A stretch of 64,000 nt of DNA from Morella rubra (Eukaryota; Streptophyta; Magnoliopsida; Fagales; Myricaceae): positions 20,833,122 through 20,897,121 of the forward strand of contig CM025855.1 in NCBI GenBank assembly GCA_003952965.2. The letters are read 5' to 3'. Position 1 is the first letter of the stretch; the number at the start of each line of letters is the position of its first letter. Shown here one piece after another: positions 1 through 12,418 of this stretch. The position numbers and the translations under genes were made by a program. The notes below the pieces were generated by a model, which searched no databases, was not told where the DNA came from, and saw only the letters and a program-made list of their open reading frames with translations.

Positions 1-1401
1 TGCTAAAATTCGTTAAGAGTCAGAAGCGGAAGCGGAGTCGATTTTGGCCATCCACTAGTTAGAGAACTGGATATCGAGAATGTTAAATTCCGCTTCCGAC
101 ATGTCTGCTATTCACCCCTACCTTTAGCTACTCTGTGATCATCATCTCTTCTTTGACAAATGAACAATAAGTCATGAGGACTTCTCCAGACCAAGAAGCA
201 CGGCAAAAGTACGTAGCATCCATTATCCATAGGTTAGTTAATTATCAAAAAACAATTAAACACAAAACATAGCTCCACCAACGAAAACGAAAAATGAAGA
301 CCGACTCAAATTTCCAGAATTGCTTGTTTTTTCAAGACATGACTGAGGAGCTTATTATAACATATATATATAAATATATATTGAAAAAAAAATAAACTGT
401 AAAAATACTATGTGACTGACTGATTGTGTTTTATATTATAACTATGCAGATTACAAAATTAAAATCTTTATTTATAAAAATAATATAAAGTATGATAAGA
501 AAATATTCATATATTTAAAATTTGAATATTTATATTTAAAATTTGAATATTAATAAAGATATCAAATAGTTAATATTATGATTTTATATTATATTATCTT
601 TAACAAATATATCAATAAAAATGTTATGCGCCTACTTATATACATTCAACTGATCAGAATTCAGTGCTGAAATACATCCATAAACATTATCCGAATATAT
701 TATATATATTCACAAATCCAAATGGATGAAGATCATATATGCAACGTACTTAAGGAGTTCGATCCACGTCGCAAAGGACACGGCAATGACTACATTTTTC
801 TTATTCTCTTTTCGGTCTTTGTCACACCAGTTGTCACTAGACAATAAATTGACTGAGAGATAAAGTGGTGCAGTAGGCGCATATAAGTAAATTTATATTC
901 GTTTTGCATTTGTATACATTAAGATTTATCTGTGACCCTACAAAATAGAAGACAATACCATTTTGTCCGCCGAGAATAAAGTTAATCAAATTTTCGATCA
1001 TGTTTTTGCTTCTCTGCTGGTGTTGTCTTTTCTTCACTGCAGGTTCTTTAAGGCCGTGGCAGTCACCTTTGCAGGGCTCGAGCGGACCTCAGCAATTAGC
1101 ATGGACGTCCACAGACTTTTTTTTTTTTTCCGGATAAGTACCTATACCACCGACTTCTCCAAACCAAGAAGCACGGCTAGCCAAAAGTTAGGAGCTAGAA
1201 CAAACTTCGACAAAGGCAATGAACATTCCCTTTTAATTTCCTCCCCCCACGACTCAAGATGTCCAAATTATAAATTTGTTAAGTAGTGGGGTCCTTTGAA
1301 CTTGACCCTTGTTTTGGACAATTTGCAGTCTGTTCTATTATTGTGGGATTTTGTACATGAATTACCCCATACTCCACTCAATAGTCCTTGTTTCCGGGCA
1401 T
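1..1401. other. AT-rich region upstream of the RLP gene
   Basis: I see no coding sequence here; the short reading frames lack recognisable protein features. The stretch from about 360 to 720 is very AT-rich. A segment near 179-210 (cttctccagaccaagaagca) recurs in diverged form near 1152-1190, so part of the upstream region looks duplicated. Confidence 0.6.
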
Positions 1402-1408
1402 TATAAAA
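1402..1408 (+). promoter_or_regulatory. Probable TATA box of the RLP gene
   Basis: The sequence TATAAAA lies 79 bp before the ATG at 1487. That spacing allows a start of transcription near 1430-1440 and a short 5' leader. This is inferred from motif and position only. Confidence 0.55.
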
Positions 1409-1486
1409 GCAGTATGAAAAAAGATTCTCAACCATTCAATTCCGAAGTTTTGTAAGCAAAAACTTATAGTTGTAATCCCTTCCCAG

Positions 1487-4400
1487 ATGAAAACTTCTTC
1501 TGCTACTAAATACATCTCTGTTTGGCTTGTGGCCCTCAACTTTTACCTATCAGCTTGGTCTGAAGCTGGATGCACTGAAGAACAGAGCAGAGCCCTCTTG
1601 GGGATCAGAAACTCCACCAATGGTTCAGCCTTTGCGGACTTCGACGGAAAGGATTGCTGTAGCGCAATTGGGATCTCTTGTGCGGACGGTATTTCGGTTA
1701 CCTCTATCCATTTGGAAAGTGACAGTGCACCATCAAGGATATGGTATCCAAATGTAACTTCGTTGACTGTATTCGGTGATCTTGAAGAACTTACACTCAA
1801 TGGCATGAACATCGAAGGAACGCTGCAACGTGAGCAACTTTCCCGTATCTATCCATCTTTTATGTCATGAACTCGTGATTAGTATTTACATATTTTTTAA
1901 ATCCAAAGAAACGAGTAGCTTTTAAACTTTACCCTGTTTCAATTCATATCTCAGATGGTTTTTGTTATTTCAGTCACATCCTCCTAGTTCCTACAATGTA
2001 ATCGATGATCTTGAAGAACATACACTCGGTATTTCGTTATTTACAATGCAAATAATTTTCTTCTGTTTTTGCTGTTGATGTCACATCCAACTCAATTCAG
2101 TTTATTCATGAAGTCTCGCCCAACACAGTAGGTAGAATGGATTCTGCTAATACTTAAGGCGAGCCCCTAAAATCTGCAAAAATCAGTAGCCCTTTTTAAT
2201 GGTCAGGTTTTGTGACATTTTTTTTTAGGTTTAATTCGTTTTTGCTTCCCCACAATATGTTTTTATATAATTGGCCACCATAATAAATTTCTAGCTTCTT
2301 CCTGCTTAAGGCGTACTTCTACACGTTTGTTATGGGTCTATTTAACTGACAAATTTATTTTCTGTTTCTTTTCACACAGAATTTGCAATACAAAAAGGTT
2401 GAGAATTCCTAGTTTCTTGTACCTTAGACAACATTTAGTAGGTGAAACCACATAGTGTGAAACCTATGACATTTAGTAGGTGCTATATCCTTCTTTTTCT
2501 CCTAGATTGGACCATCCAAATCTGGAAGGCAATAACATAGGACCATAATTCACAGAATCTGGTAGTGTAGATTCTTTGCTAGACTCATTTGCCAAACTTC
2601 TTTTGCTGCAGCCTTTTGTCAATTGAAGCAATTAAAGCATCTAAGGTTGATAGACCTTGGCGATAATAAGTTGGAAGGGATTATAGTATCTTGTCTTGGA
2701 CTGATTCAAAGCCTCGAAGAACTTCATCTAGGAAGTAATCACTTTCAAGGTGATATACCCTCATCAATATTCTCTGCCCAAGGCAAGATCGAGACATTTG
2801 ATGTGTCGGATAATCAACTAGAAGGGGATTTGTCATTTTCCATATTTGCCAATGCTTCAACTCTCACTTTCCTCAACCTGTCAAGTAATCGCTTTCATGG
2901 TAATCTGCCTTCATCCATATTTTCGAACAGCAGCAAAATTTCGTTATTTGATGTGTCGAGTAATCGATTGGGAGGCTTGTTGTCATTTTCCATCTTTGCC
3001 AATGCTTCAAGTCTCAATTACCTCGATCTTTCAAACAACGAGCTGGAAGTTGAAACTGAATCTCCCTCATGGGTGCCTTCCTTTTCGCTAAATTATCTGA
3101 ACTTGGAAAGCTGCAACCTCAACAAGAAGACTGGTCACATTGTTCCAAGCTTCATCTCCACCCAACATGACTTGGCTTTGCTAGACTTGTCTCACAACTC
3201 ATTAGAAGGAAGCATACCTTGTCAACTATTGTTCAACATGACGAGTATCACTGCCTTATTCTTGAGGAGCAACGAAATAAAAGGTTCTTTTCCAAATTGC
3301 TCTGCTAATGGTTCTCCATCACTTGAAATGTTTGACATATCTGATAATCATATCAACGGTTCTCTTCCTAAAGATATTGGTGGTCTTCTTCCTTTCTTAG
3401 AGGTAGTTAACATGTCCTCCAATTTATTAGGAGGCAACATTCCGTGGTCCATTGGTGATCTGCCTCTTAAAATATTAGACCTTTCTAAGAACAAGCTCTC
3501 AGGAACAATACCCTCAAGTTTGACTACAAATGAGAGCCCGTTGGAGTACCTGAATCTCTCAGGTAACAAATTGGTTGGGAAAATGCTCCCAAACAACTCC
3601 ATGATGACAAGGTTGGAGTGCTTACAACTTGGTGGCAATCACTTGGAAGGAACAATCTCACCCATGATATTAAATAGTCCCTCTTTGGTAATCTTAGACA
3701 TTCAAAACAACAACTTGTCTGGTGAGATACCAATCTGGTTGTATGATCATCCTCGGTTGGTTGCTATTCTTTTCAGAGGAAATCGCTTTGGAGGTCGCCT
3801 GTCACGAAGAATGTGTCGAATGGAAAGATTGCAAGTTTTTGATATTTCTCATAACCGTCTTTCAGGAGGTATTCCATCTTGTCTTGATAACATTACATTC
3901 TGGAAGAAGAGTTCTTCTGACTCAAACTATTTCCCTCCAGATGGTCGACTTTACTTCTGGATAACAGCTAACCACGGATTGGAAATTGGGACATCCTTCC
4001 AAATAAAGAATAATATATATACTTTCAATGGTCTACCACTCCGATTGATGACTATAATTGACTTATCATCGAACCGACTGAGTGGCAGTATTCCTTCGAA
4101 AATGGGCGAACTGACACAGCTTCTATCCTTGAACTTGTCGAATAATTTTTTGACTGGTTCCATTCCTATTTCGTTTCGAGACTTAAAGAGCATCGAGAGT
4201 CTGGATCTTTCTCAAAATGGGTTGACAGGGAAAATCCCTTCTGAATTGGTCGGACTCACTTCTCTATCTGTATTTAGTGTTGCCTACAACAAACTTTCAG
4301 GAAGAATACCATTTGAACAACAATTCCCAACTTTCCCAGTGCAAAGTTTTGAAGGTAATCTGAAGCTTTGTGGAGATCCTCTACCTAGAAAGTGCTCTGC

Positions 4401-4626
4401 CACAGACCAGCCAGTGCGCAAAGATAAGAGCCATCGTATTGATGAAAAAGAAGGGAATATGATATTTGATGGCCCTGTCTTCTTCTACGCATTTGTCGCT
4501 GTCTCTTATGCGTGTGGGGTTTGGGCTTTCTTTGGTATCCTCCTCATTAACAAGAGATGGACGGAGATATATTTTAGTGCCCTAGACAGGTATATTGAGT
4601 CATGTTTTGATATGTTTTCAAGGTAA
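1487..4626 (+). CDS. LRR receptor-like protein (RLP), shortened ectodomain
   Basis: This is a cell-surface receptor-like protein with an extracellular LRR domain, one membrane span and no kinase. Proposed exons are 1487-1829 (donor C|GTGAGC) and 2612-4626 (acceptor tgctgcag). The phases match and give a 785-residue protein. Residues 1-27 look like a signal peptide, followed by a cysteine-paired LRR cap (DCC...ISC). From about residue 118 a long LRR array shows repeated LxxLxLSxN and GxIP motifs with many N-glycosylation sites. A C-terminal cap (GNLKLCGDPLPRKC) follows, then an acidic linker, a membrane helix near 738-759 and a tail of about 25 residues. Relatives in this class are usually longer, with several 72-bp single-LRR exons between the first and the large exon. 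Here none is convincing. Such proteins usually signal through SOBIR1-type partner kinases. The ligand is unknown. Confidence 0.8.
1830..2611 (+). other. RLP intron with relics of LRR exons
   Basis: This proposed intron contains a 33-bp segment at 1997-2029 that resembles exon-1 sequence at 1768-1800 with about five mismatches. A stretch after 2506 (following ctcctag) can be read as a poor LRR-like sequence containing NLEGNNI. I read these as decayed internal LRR exons, but a cDNA could show that some are still used. Confidence 0.4.
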
Positions 4627-6907
4627 TTGCGATCTCGGTTACCTTTGCAGTGGAAGCATTTGTACGAAAGATCTGTATGTTCACGGAATGCTTATCTAGT
4701 AAAGATTATGTTTTGAAGTGAAAGATTGTCACAAGTTATGTGAAGTTTTAGCATTTATTATGGGCCTAGAAGTTCTTTTTTCTGTTTGTGCATTCAATTA
4801 ACTTTTTGTATATTTATGTTTTGTTTTTTTATTTTTACAATTTTTATAAAATTTTGTTTTGTGTCTTATTATTACTTTGTTATTTTATTTATTTATTTAT
4901 TTATTTTTAATACAGGTGTGTCTAATGCAAATTGGTGGCAACATATCTATCTAATGCCACGTCATCATTTTTTGTGCTATTGGCTTAATACCTAGGAAGG
5001 GAACGACGAATTCAATTTAGTGACTACAAGGACTAATTAATCTCTCGATTTGATTATGTCAAGGACGTATTTGTCATGATTCAATATCACGTGGACAGTA
5101 TTGTAATTAAGCCTCAGTTGTTTCAAGGGAGTAATATTTTCAAACTTTAGAAATTCCGTCCTCCCTTTGTTTTGGGGTCTCTCCTCTCCAACACCTTCAA
5201 CGCCTGCCCGGCCGGTCCATACGCAACAAGCCAAGCAAAAATAATCAAATTTTTCAGTGTTTATCTTTTTTTACTGCATTCATCTGTTTTTTCACTTTTA
5301 AATTTATCTCTCCTTGGTTTTGTTTCTTTTTTATGGTAATTTTTTTTATTAGATTTCTTCTTCTTTTCTGTTTTTCTTGTTTTTTTCTATCCAATTAATA
5401 TACAAAAAATAGGAAAATCGAACGAAGTACTAAAATGAAACAGATCATCAGGGTTTATCTTGAGAGCCTATTTAGGAAGAATTCATGAAGTCGTTAAGGA
5501 CGAAGTCTGGTAATTTTTTTTTATTGATTTTCATATAATGGAGTTGGACAGCATGATATATGTGCAGCATGTCCAATTGGAGATGTTGTTTTCTAAAAAA
5601 TTGTAAGATTTTTAGGATTTTTGATAAAATTGTGAATAATGGGTTTTTGTGTAAAGTTGTTAAAAAATTTTAAAAATATTTAATTTTTTTTTAAGTTTAT
5701 AAAAATGTATAAAGAGAAATGATTTTATGTAATTGTTTAATAAAAAAATATTGGAGTTAAGTGAAAAAGATGAAAAGAGAAGTTTTGTTATAATTTTTAA
5801 AAAAAAAAAAAAAGATATTAAAATTTGTGTGAAAATTTGTTGAAATTTATGTAAAAAAGTATAGTTGTTTGTGTCGAATTTTTTAAGATTTTGAATATTA
5901 GTCGTGTAAATTTTATTGAATATATATTTCAGAATATTTTACAAAGGAACATATAATCTTAATACAAGCTTGTATTGTCCTGTTAAATAGTCTTTGGGCC
6001 AATAGGCCCAAAAGGCCTAAACTAGTGTTTCTTTTGAACATGCTGGACTAGATATAAATTATTATGATGGTTCAAACTCTACAGAGAAGCCAGTTCAAAT
6101 TTTCAAAGTTTTGGGTTACGCTCTCAACCGGTCAGTGTGTTTTCCAGTTGGACTAAATCCGTTTGAGCTTAATGAAAAAAGGGCACGTGCAATTTTCCTC
6201 GTTATTGAAAATAATTATAATAATTACTTCATGCACGCTTTGACTATACCTGATGCCTGATGTCAGGGACAAAGCTAGGAGAAAGCTCCCCTACCCCATC
6301 CTAAAATCAGCCCCAAAAAAAAATTGCTAAAAGCAAAAAAATCATTTTTTTTTCAAATATTTTCTTGGATTTTTTAATTTTATCCCCTGCCCCCAAAATT
6401 CTGCTAATAGTAAAACTGGCCGCCTAGAATTCAATCCTACCTAGCTTTGTCCCTATAAGCATAGGATTCATGAGTTTGAGTCTAATGAGAGGTTATTCCA
6501 AAGACGACTTTGCTTAGCAGCTTTATCTTTTCTTTTTTGTGTTGAGGAGCGCACGGTGGAGGGATTCCACCAAACGCATTGCATGGGTTAGGTAATGTTG
6601 ATCTTGCACACAGCGCAAGTCAATTGAATTAATTACGTTACATTGATGAGTTAAATCCCCAATCAACAATAATTGGCCTACCCCTTTAGTATCGATTTAA
6701 CGTCTCATTGGGATATAATTCTGATCCAGTAAATAAAAGCAGCTTTTAGTCATTGGAGACGATTGGGCCGCTCATGAGAAGCATCTATTGCATTATGGGG
6801 GGTTCCATACTAATTGTAGAAAAGAACCCAATTCCTCTCCATCTCCACCACTTGAGATTTCGTATATTAATTTACGTATGAGTTTAAAGCATTGGCAAGG
6901 TTTCAGG

Positions 6908-6959
<52 letters not shown>

Positions 6960-8660
6960 CGCCTGAAGGTAATATATTATATATACAATCTATTGTTATA
7001 CTTACTTCCTACATGACATGAAAGGCCATGGTGCAACTCTGAATATATGTGTGTGTGTTTTTCTCATGCATTCGCTTGTTGTTTTGATGGATCCTTAATG
7101 CCTGGTTATAACGTACATAGATGGAGCGATTTACTTTAAACTCAACACGATATTTAATTAGGGGAAAGGATCTTTTGTGAAGTGCGTCTGGTATTTGGTC
7201 CATTCCTATTTTTTGCTTTAGGACGACCTTTATCCTCTTGATGGTGCTTCCACTTGCTTTTTCCTAATGGTTCTAAAAGACGTTAAATCATGTTATCAAC
7301 GATAGAATGGAGATTGGTCTTGTCTGCGGAAAGAAAGAAAGAAAGAGAGAGGATTAAGTTCACAAGAAAGTTTTTATTTTTCTTTTCTGTTTTATACAAG
7401 AGACAAGATTTAAACTTATAACACTCGGCAATAATTGTTGTTAAATATACACATGTGAAAGGATAAATATAATATTGTCCCACATTAATATAGCATAACT
7501 GAACCCATACTTGAAGACTAAAATTTTAAGTTCACGAGTGGTGTCTCTGTATATCATATATTAAGAACTTGTTAGGAGACAACTTGATTTAAATGATGCG
7601 TGATCAGTTGTAGGTTTTATCAAGTGTTTAAGGTTTGTCATCGTGGAACCAACTCCATCAGTGCATTTCCCAACTAGGTTTTTCGTTTTCTTAAAAACGA
7701 AATCATGCATTGCTAAGACAAATAGAGAACAATAAGTGAATGCATCCAGCTATCGTAGGTGCTTGACAAATTCTGTAATACCAAGTTCATACAAATATAT
7801 AGTACGTGCATATATATAATATAATAATCTATATATATATAATAGAAGGACATACACATCCCGCCTGTGTCAGAGACGGAGAGAGGGAGAGAGAGAGAGA
7901 GGGGAAGGGGGTGGGGGAGTGTGTTACGTCCCTTCTCCCTCTTTTTATTGGGTGGTATTTTTTTTTTTTTTTTTTTTTATTGGGTGGTATTAGGTGAGTG
8001 GAGAGAATGCGAAGGTCATGTCTGAACTACAAACAGAAAGACAAGTTGGGCTTGCGTGTGAGGTATCCTAAGCATCACGGCACCTTTTGAAAAGGCAATT
8101 ATTCCCGATCGCTCGGCCTTTATGAACAGGGAAAACATTAAAAATCGCATAATCGGCCGAACCCTTTTTGATTAGGCTCCTAAAATGCCAATTCAGCATC
8201 CCTGATTGGGGTGGCCTTTCCTCGGGGAAGATCCAATCTTATCTCTTCTTTTCATGTAAGTGATAGGATTTTAACCCACTTAAAAAAAAAAAAAAAAAAA
8301 AAGATTTTAACCCACACCAAAGCCAAACCCATTCACTTTACCAACATAAGGTTGTTCTAATACCTCTGAGTAATTGCAAGTCAGCACCATTTTAGACAAT
8401 TGTGCGAGTCTAGGCCACTAGGCTAGCAAGCTCAATTAAACAGCTAAAAAAATATCGCACATTTGCGGTTTTTTTAGTAAAGTAATTTTTAATGTATTAT
8501 ATTCCAGTAAAATATTCTAAATTTCGGTATTTAGTTGTTAATCAAATATATTTTCTAAAAGTATTTTTCAATGTTTTTGACGTATGTTATATTTTTCGTA
8601 ATTTTATATGATTAATAAACTTAATTTTTAACATCAATTTAAAATAAAATTTTCGAGAGA
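4627..8660. other. Gene-free region with simple repeats
   Basis: Beyond the RLP 3' flank I see no gene. The region holds T-rich stretches (4800-4910, 5260-5400), short A or T runs, a GA-rich stretch near 7880-7905 and a poly-T run near 7959-7979. No tRNA-like or structured RNA gene was recognised. Confidence 0.6.
6908..6963. repeat. Compound (TC)n(TA)n microsatellite
   Basis: About nine TC dinucleotides are followed directly by about sixteen TA dinucleotides and then a short GC alternation (gcgcgcgc). Such tracts are length-variable and make useful markers. Confidence 0.9.
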
Positions 8661-9240
8661 GTAAGAAAAGCGTCAGGTTCTTTTAAATGTTTTGGTTTCA
8701 GGTCAGAAACCCGAATACTAATCTATTTTTTTTTTCAGGTTCGTGTTCCAAAACCCAACCTCAACCCCAAAAAAAGTTAAAACTGTCGAGGTCAGGTTCC
8801 TTTAAATGTTGGGTTATGAGTTAGAGACGTGAACAGGAACCCGATTTTTCTCAAGTTCTTGTTTCAAAACCTGACCCTAAAAAAAGCTAAAATCGTCGGG
8901 GTCGATTGTCTTTGAATGCTTTAGTTTCGAGTTAGAGACCCGAATACGAACCTGATTTTTTTCGTGTTCATGTTTCAAAACCCGATCTCGACCCCGAAAA
9001 AAGTTAAAACCGTCAAAGTCGGGTTATTCTAAATGATTTGGTTTAGGGATAGAGACGCGACTTGAACCTGATTTTTCTCGGGTTCAATTTTAAAACCCGA
9101 CCCCGACCTTGAAAAAAGTTAAAACAGTCGGGGTTGAGTTCTTTTGGATGATTTGGTTTCGGGTTAAAGACCCAAACACAAACTTGATTTTTCTCGGGTT
9201 CATGTTTCAAAACTCAACCCCGACCACAATGTAACCCAAC
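8660..9240. repeat. Diverged tandem repeat, unit ~110-116 bp
   Basis: Four to five copies of a unit contain the words GGTTTCGGGTTA, CCCGAATAC, TTTTTCTCGGGTTC, AAAACCCGACCCCGACC and AAAAAGTTAAAA. The last word occurs near 8771, 8881, 8997 and 9113, giving spacings of about 110, 116 and 116 bp. The unit carries mutually complementary GGGTT and AACCC words and so can fold. The 3' side ends near GGCCACCCCTAA (9297-9308), which resembles a hAT-type terminus, so the array may sit inside a non-autonomous transposon. Confidence 0.7.
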
Positions 9241-9309
9241 TAATTTGGGTTGAACCGGGTTAGTTTCAAGTCAGGAGGTCGAGTCAATTGATTTTTGGCC
9301 ACCCCTAAG

Positions 9310-11050
9310 ACTAGGAGAGGCAGATCAGGAAAGAAGATTCACTAATTTCAAAAAATAAATCATTTTTATGAAAGTAGAGCTATATTTTACTGTTGACCGT
9401 ATTTTACGTAGCTTCCCAAATAGTCGAAACTATAGAAAATACTTTTTATAAAATAAAATACTGCAAAACAAAGAAAGCCTTACTCTAAGAAGAGACTCTA
9501 GACAACAGTCTGGTATTCTATTTTATAACCCTTGGGGGCCCGTTTGATAAGATCTTTTGCCGCCCCTATTGTTGTTTTGCAATATCAAAAGGAAGACTAC
9601 TGCGGATGTGATCTTTGGTGAGACGCTTTGGCTTCATGCATGAAGCCACTGCCACCCTCTCACTGCAGGGCTCCGGCCGATAGACTCATGGGGTTTGATT
9701 TTCAAAGCTGCTATGTTTGTAGCAGACCCCTAGTCTAATGAATAACCTTACATGCATGGTTGAAATTGTCAATTTTTTTTTGTCAAAATTCCCATTATAT
9801 ATCGGCGTTTAATTATATATTTTTTTGTACAATCCTCCTGTGATATCCCTCTGGGTATAGTTTTAATTCTTCGTAGCCAATACATAACAATATTTAAGTC
9901 CCTAAAGAAAATATCCACAGAAAGCTTCTCGAAGCTATAGAAAGCTATAGCTAGCACTACCAGACTGGCCCTAATATTGTCCAGAAAATTTTCAAGATTT
10001 TTTTGAATCCTCATAATACAAAAAATTCTACAACCAAACATCATTTTTAACACCACATAAAAATTACTACAACACGCATATCAATAAAGTTAACATTACC
10101 CAAAAATTCTCAAAACACAAAAGATTTTCAAAATTTACTATAACCGAACGTTTTCTTAGTTGTTCCTGAAGCCGGCCAGTAAGAGAATCATATGTTGTGA
10201 AAAAAGATTTGAGGTTGAAATCAAGTTCTCTGCACGAACTGTACATATAATGAAAGGAGACGAAATCGAGAGGGGGAATAAGACAGCATTTTATTTGCTT
10301 TTTGGATAGAGTGTGGCGTGGGGTTAGGGAGCGTCATCTGATTTGGAGGGCTTTACACGTCCTCTTTCGTCGAGAGACACGGCCAAAGACAAAATCATGT
10401 CGGGGGTACAAATTGTTCAAATATAGCGTCTCCTTCCTCCATTCGAACAGGACCTAGTGGGTAAGAAAGAATAATCATTCCCTACTCATTTGGGAACCCC
10501 CTTAATGCATGCATATCTTCATGCATGCCATGATTACGGTCAAATTATCTTTAATCTCCGACTGGTTTGACTCCCCTTTTGATGCCAAGACCTGGCCCGG
10601 GAATTTCCTTGGGTAATGGGTAACAGGTTTCATTAATCAAGGAAAGAAGGGTTTTTCTTTTTCTTTCTTACCAATCAAGGAAAGAAGAGTTAAAGGGCCA
10701 AAAGTTAAGTAAGTGGATGACAGAAGGCAAAAGGAAGGACAGGAAATGACACCATATCCATGTGAATTGTGAAGGTCCTGAAATGCAAAACAAACCCCCA
10801 ACAAATGGAAGGCTCGGTTGTGGGGATGCGGAGGGAAGGGACAAATGCAAATATGCCTGTTTACTATGTACGCATTGGGTCTTAGACCATTGATTATATT
10901 CGGATTTAGGGAGAGAAAATAATTTAAATAATTAAATCTATTTTATTTTTATTAACTTTTAAGTTTTATGATAAATAATAATTTATATTTTCTCTCCGAG
11001 AAAAAATGGCTAAAAATAAAAATTAATATTTTCTAAATAAATATATAGAA
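9310..11050. other. Gene-free region
   Basis: No supported gene. The reading frames at 9769-10056 and 10668-10850 have no recognisable domain and unremarkable composition. GGGGGCCCGTTTGAT near 9534 resembles ends of small plant transposons, but I could not find the partner end. Confidence 0.5.
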
Positions 11051-11054
11051 ATTC

Positions 11055-11890
11055 TATATATAGGTCCTTATGATTTAAGCTTTCAATATTTTAGTTTTAG
11101 TAACTAAAATATTGAAAGTATTTGAGGTACATTTTGCAAAAAATTTATCCCAACTGTCGTGAAGAGATGCCCATGTAACCCCTCACAGACTAACACATGT
11201 TAAAACTATAGGCACGTGTACTATAATTAAGTCTAAAAACAACGCAAAAAATAAAAATAAAAATAAAAATTGAAGCCCGCTAGAGACCTATTATGAACTT
11301 GTTTATCCCCTTCATCACCAAATTTTTCCAACGTCCACTCCCCCAAATTGAAAACCCTTCCTCACCCAATAGAACGAACATCTCCAAATCAGAGCTACCT
11401 GAATCACAATCTTAGATCCATCACTCCTACCAAATACAAACATTTAGCTCCAAGAAAGATACCTTCGCATTTGAGTTCTTGAAAGATCACCTTAGGGTTA
11501 TAGCCTGATTTGGGGATCTTCTTTCTATCGGGTGAGGAAGGGTTTTCAATTTGGGCGGAGTGGACTTGAAAAAAATTGGAAAAAATTGGGGACGAAGGGG
11601 ATAAGCAGTTCATGATAAGCATCTCGAAGGCTTCAATTTTGTTTTTTTTTTTGTTTTTGTATTTTCATTTATTTATTTTTTTAACTTATTTACCGACACG
11701 TCCATGTCTTTTAAGCTTTTAATATTTTAGCCTATCAGGTGCTGAGTTGGCACTAACAGGCCATAAGAACACATCTTTGCTTACAGGCAATTGAATGTCG
11801 GGACCAATTTATTATACTTTAAAGACGAAATCAATACTTTATGGATTAAAATGTTAAAAGCTTAAACCACAAGGATCTGTACAGTAATAG
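11055..11890. mobile_element. Long inverted-repeat (MITE/foldback-like) element
   Basis: The outer ends are inverted copies: AGGTCCTTATGATTTAAGCTT at 11062 matches the reverse complement of the sequence ending near 11880. Inner arms of about 110 bp (about 11268-11375 and 11527-11645) also pair. For example, AATTGAAAACCCTTCCTCACCC at 11346 matches the complement near 11530-11551. No transposase is inside, so this is a non-autonomous element. I could not confirm a target-site duplication. Confidence 0.7.
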
Positions 11891-12418
11891 GCCTTTTTTT
11901 TCTTTTTCTACAATTTTTAGGGATAAACAGATAAATTGAAACATGAGGAGTGTAATTTGATTTTTGCTGAGAGATATAGGTCTACATCGTCATGTTACCA
12001 TAATATATATCATTTAACCGGAATATTTACTTTTGGGACTAAGCGGCAGTTTAACAATAGCGGCTATGCGAGTTCCAGATTTTCACATACCTCGCTGAAT
12101 CCATCAAATGACGCTGTGTGGTTGTACCAATTACGTACAAGTGAGATTGGTGCTGTTATGAGACAAGGAAAGCAAACTTTTGTGAGTGATGTCGATGATC
12201 GTAAAACGTTCTTCTTAGCCTTTGCGTGAACCCTTGAATGCCGTTGAGAGGTATTTTGGGGACTGAGCTATCGAAGCTTGCTGGGTTAGAGAGATTTCTT
12301 TTCTTTTGTTCTTTTTTACTTTTGATCTTTCGAGCCAGCTACACGCAAACAGTACGTTTGGGTGGTATGTTTCCTATGACCTAGACATTATACATTTATA
12401 GCGGGAGAGACTAAATTA

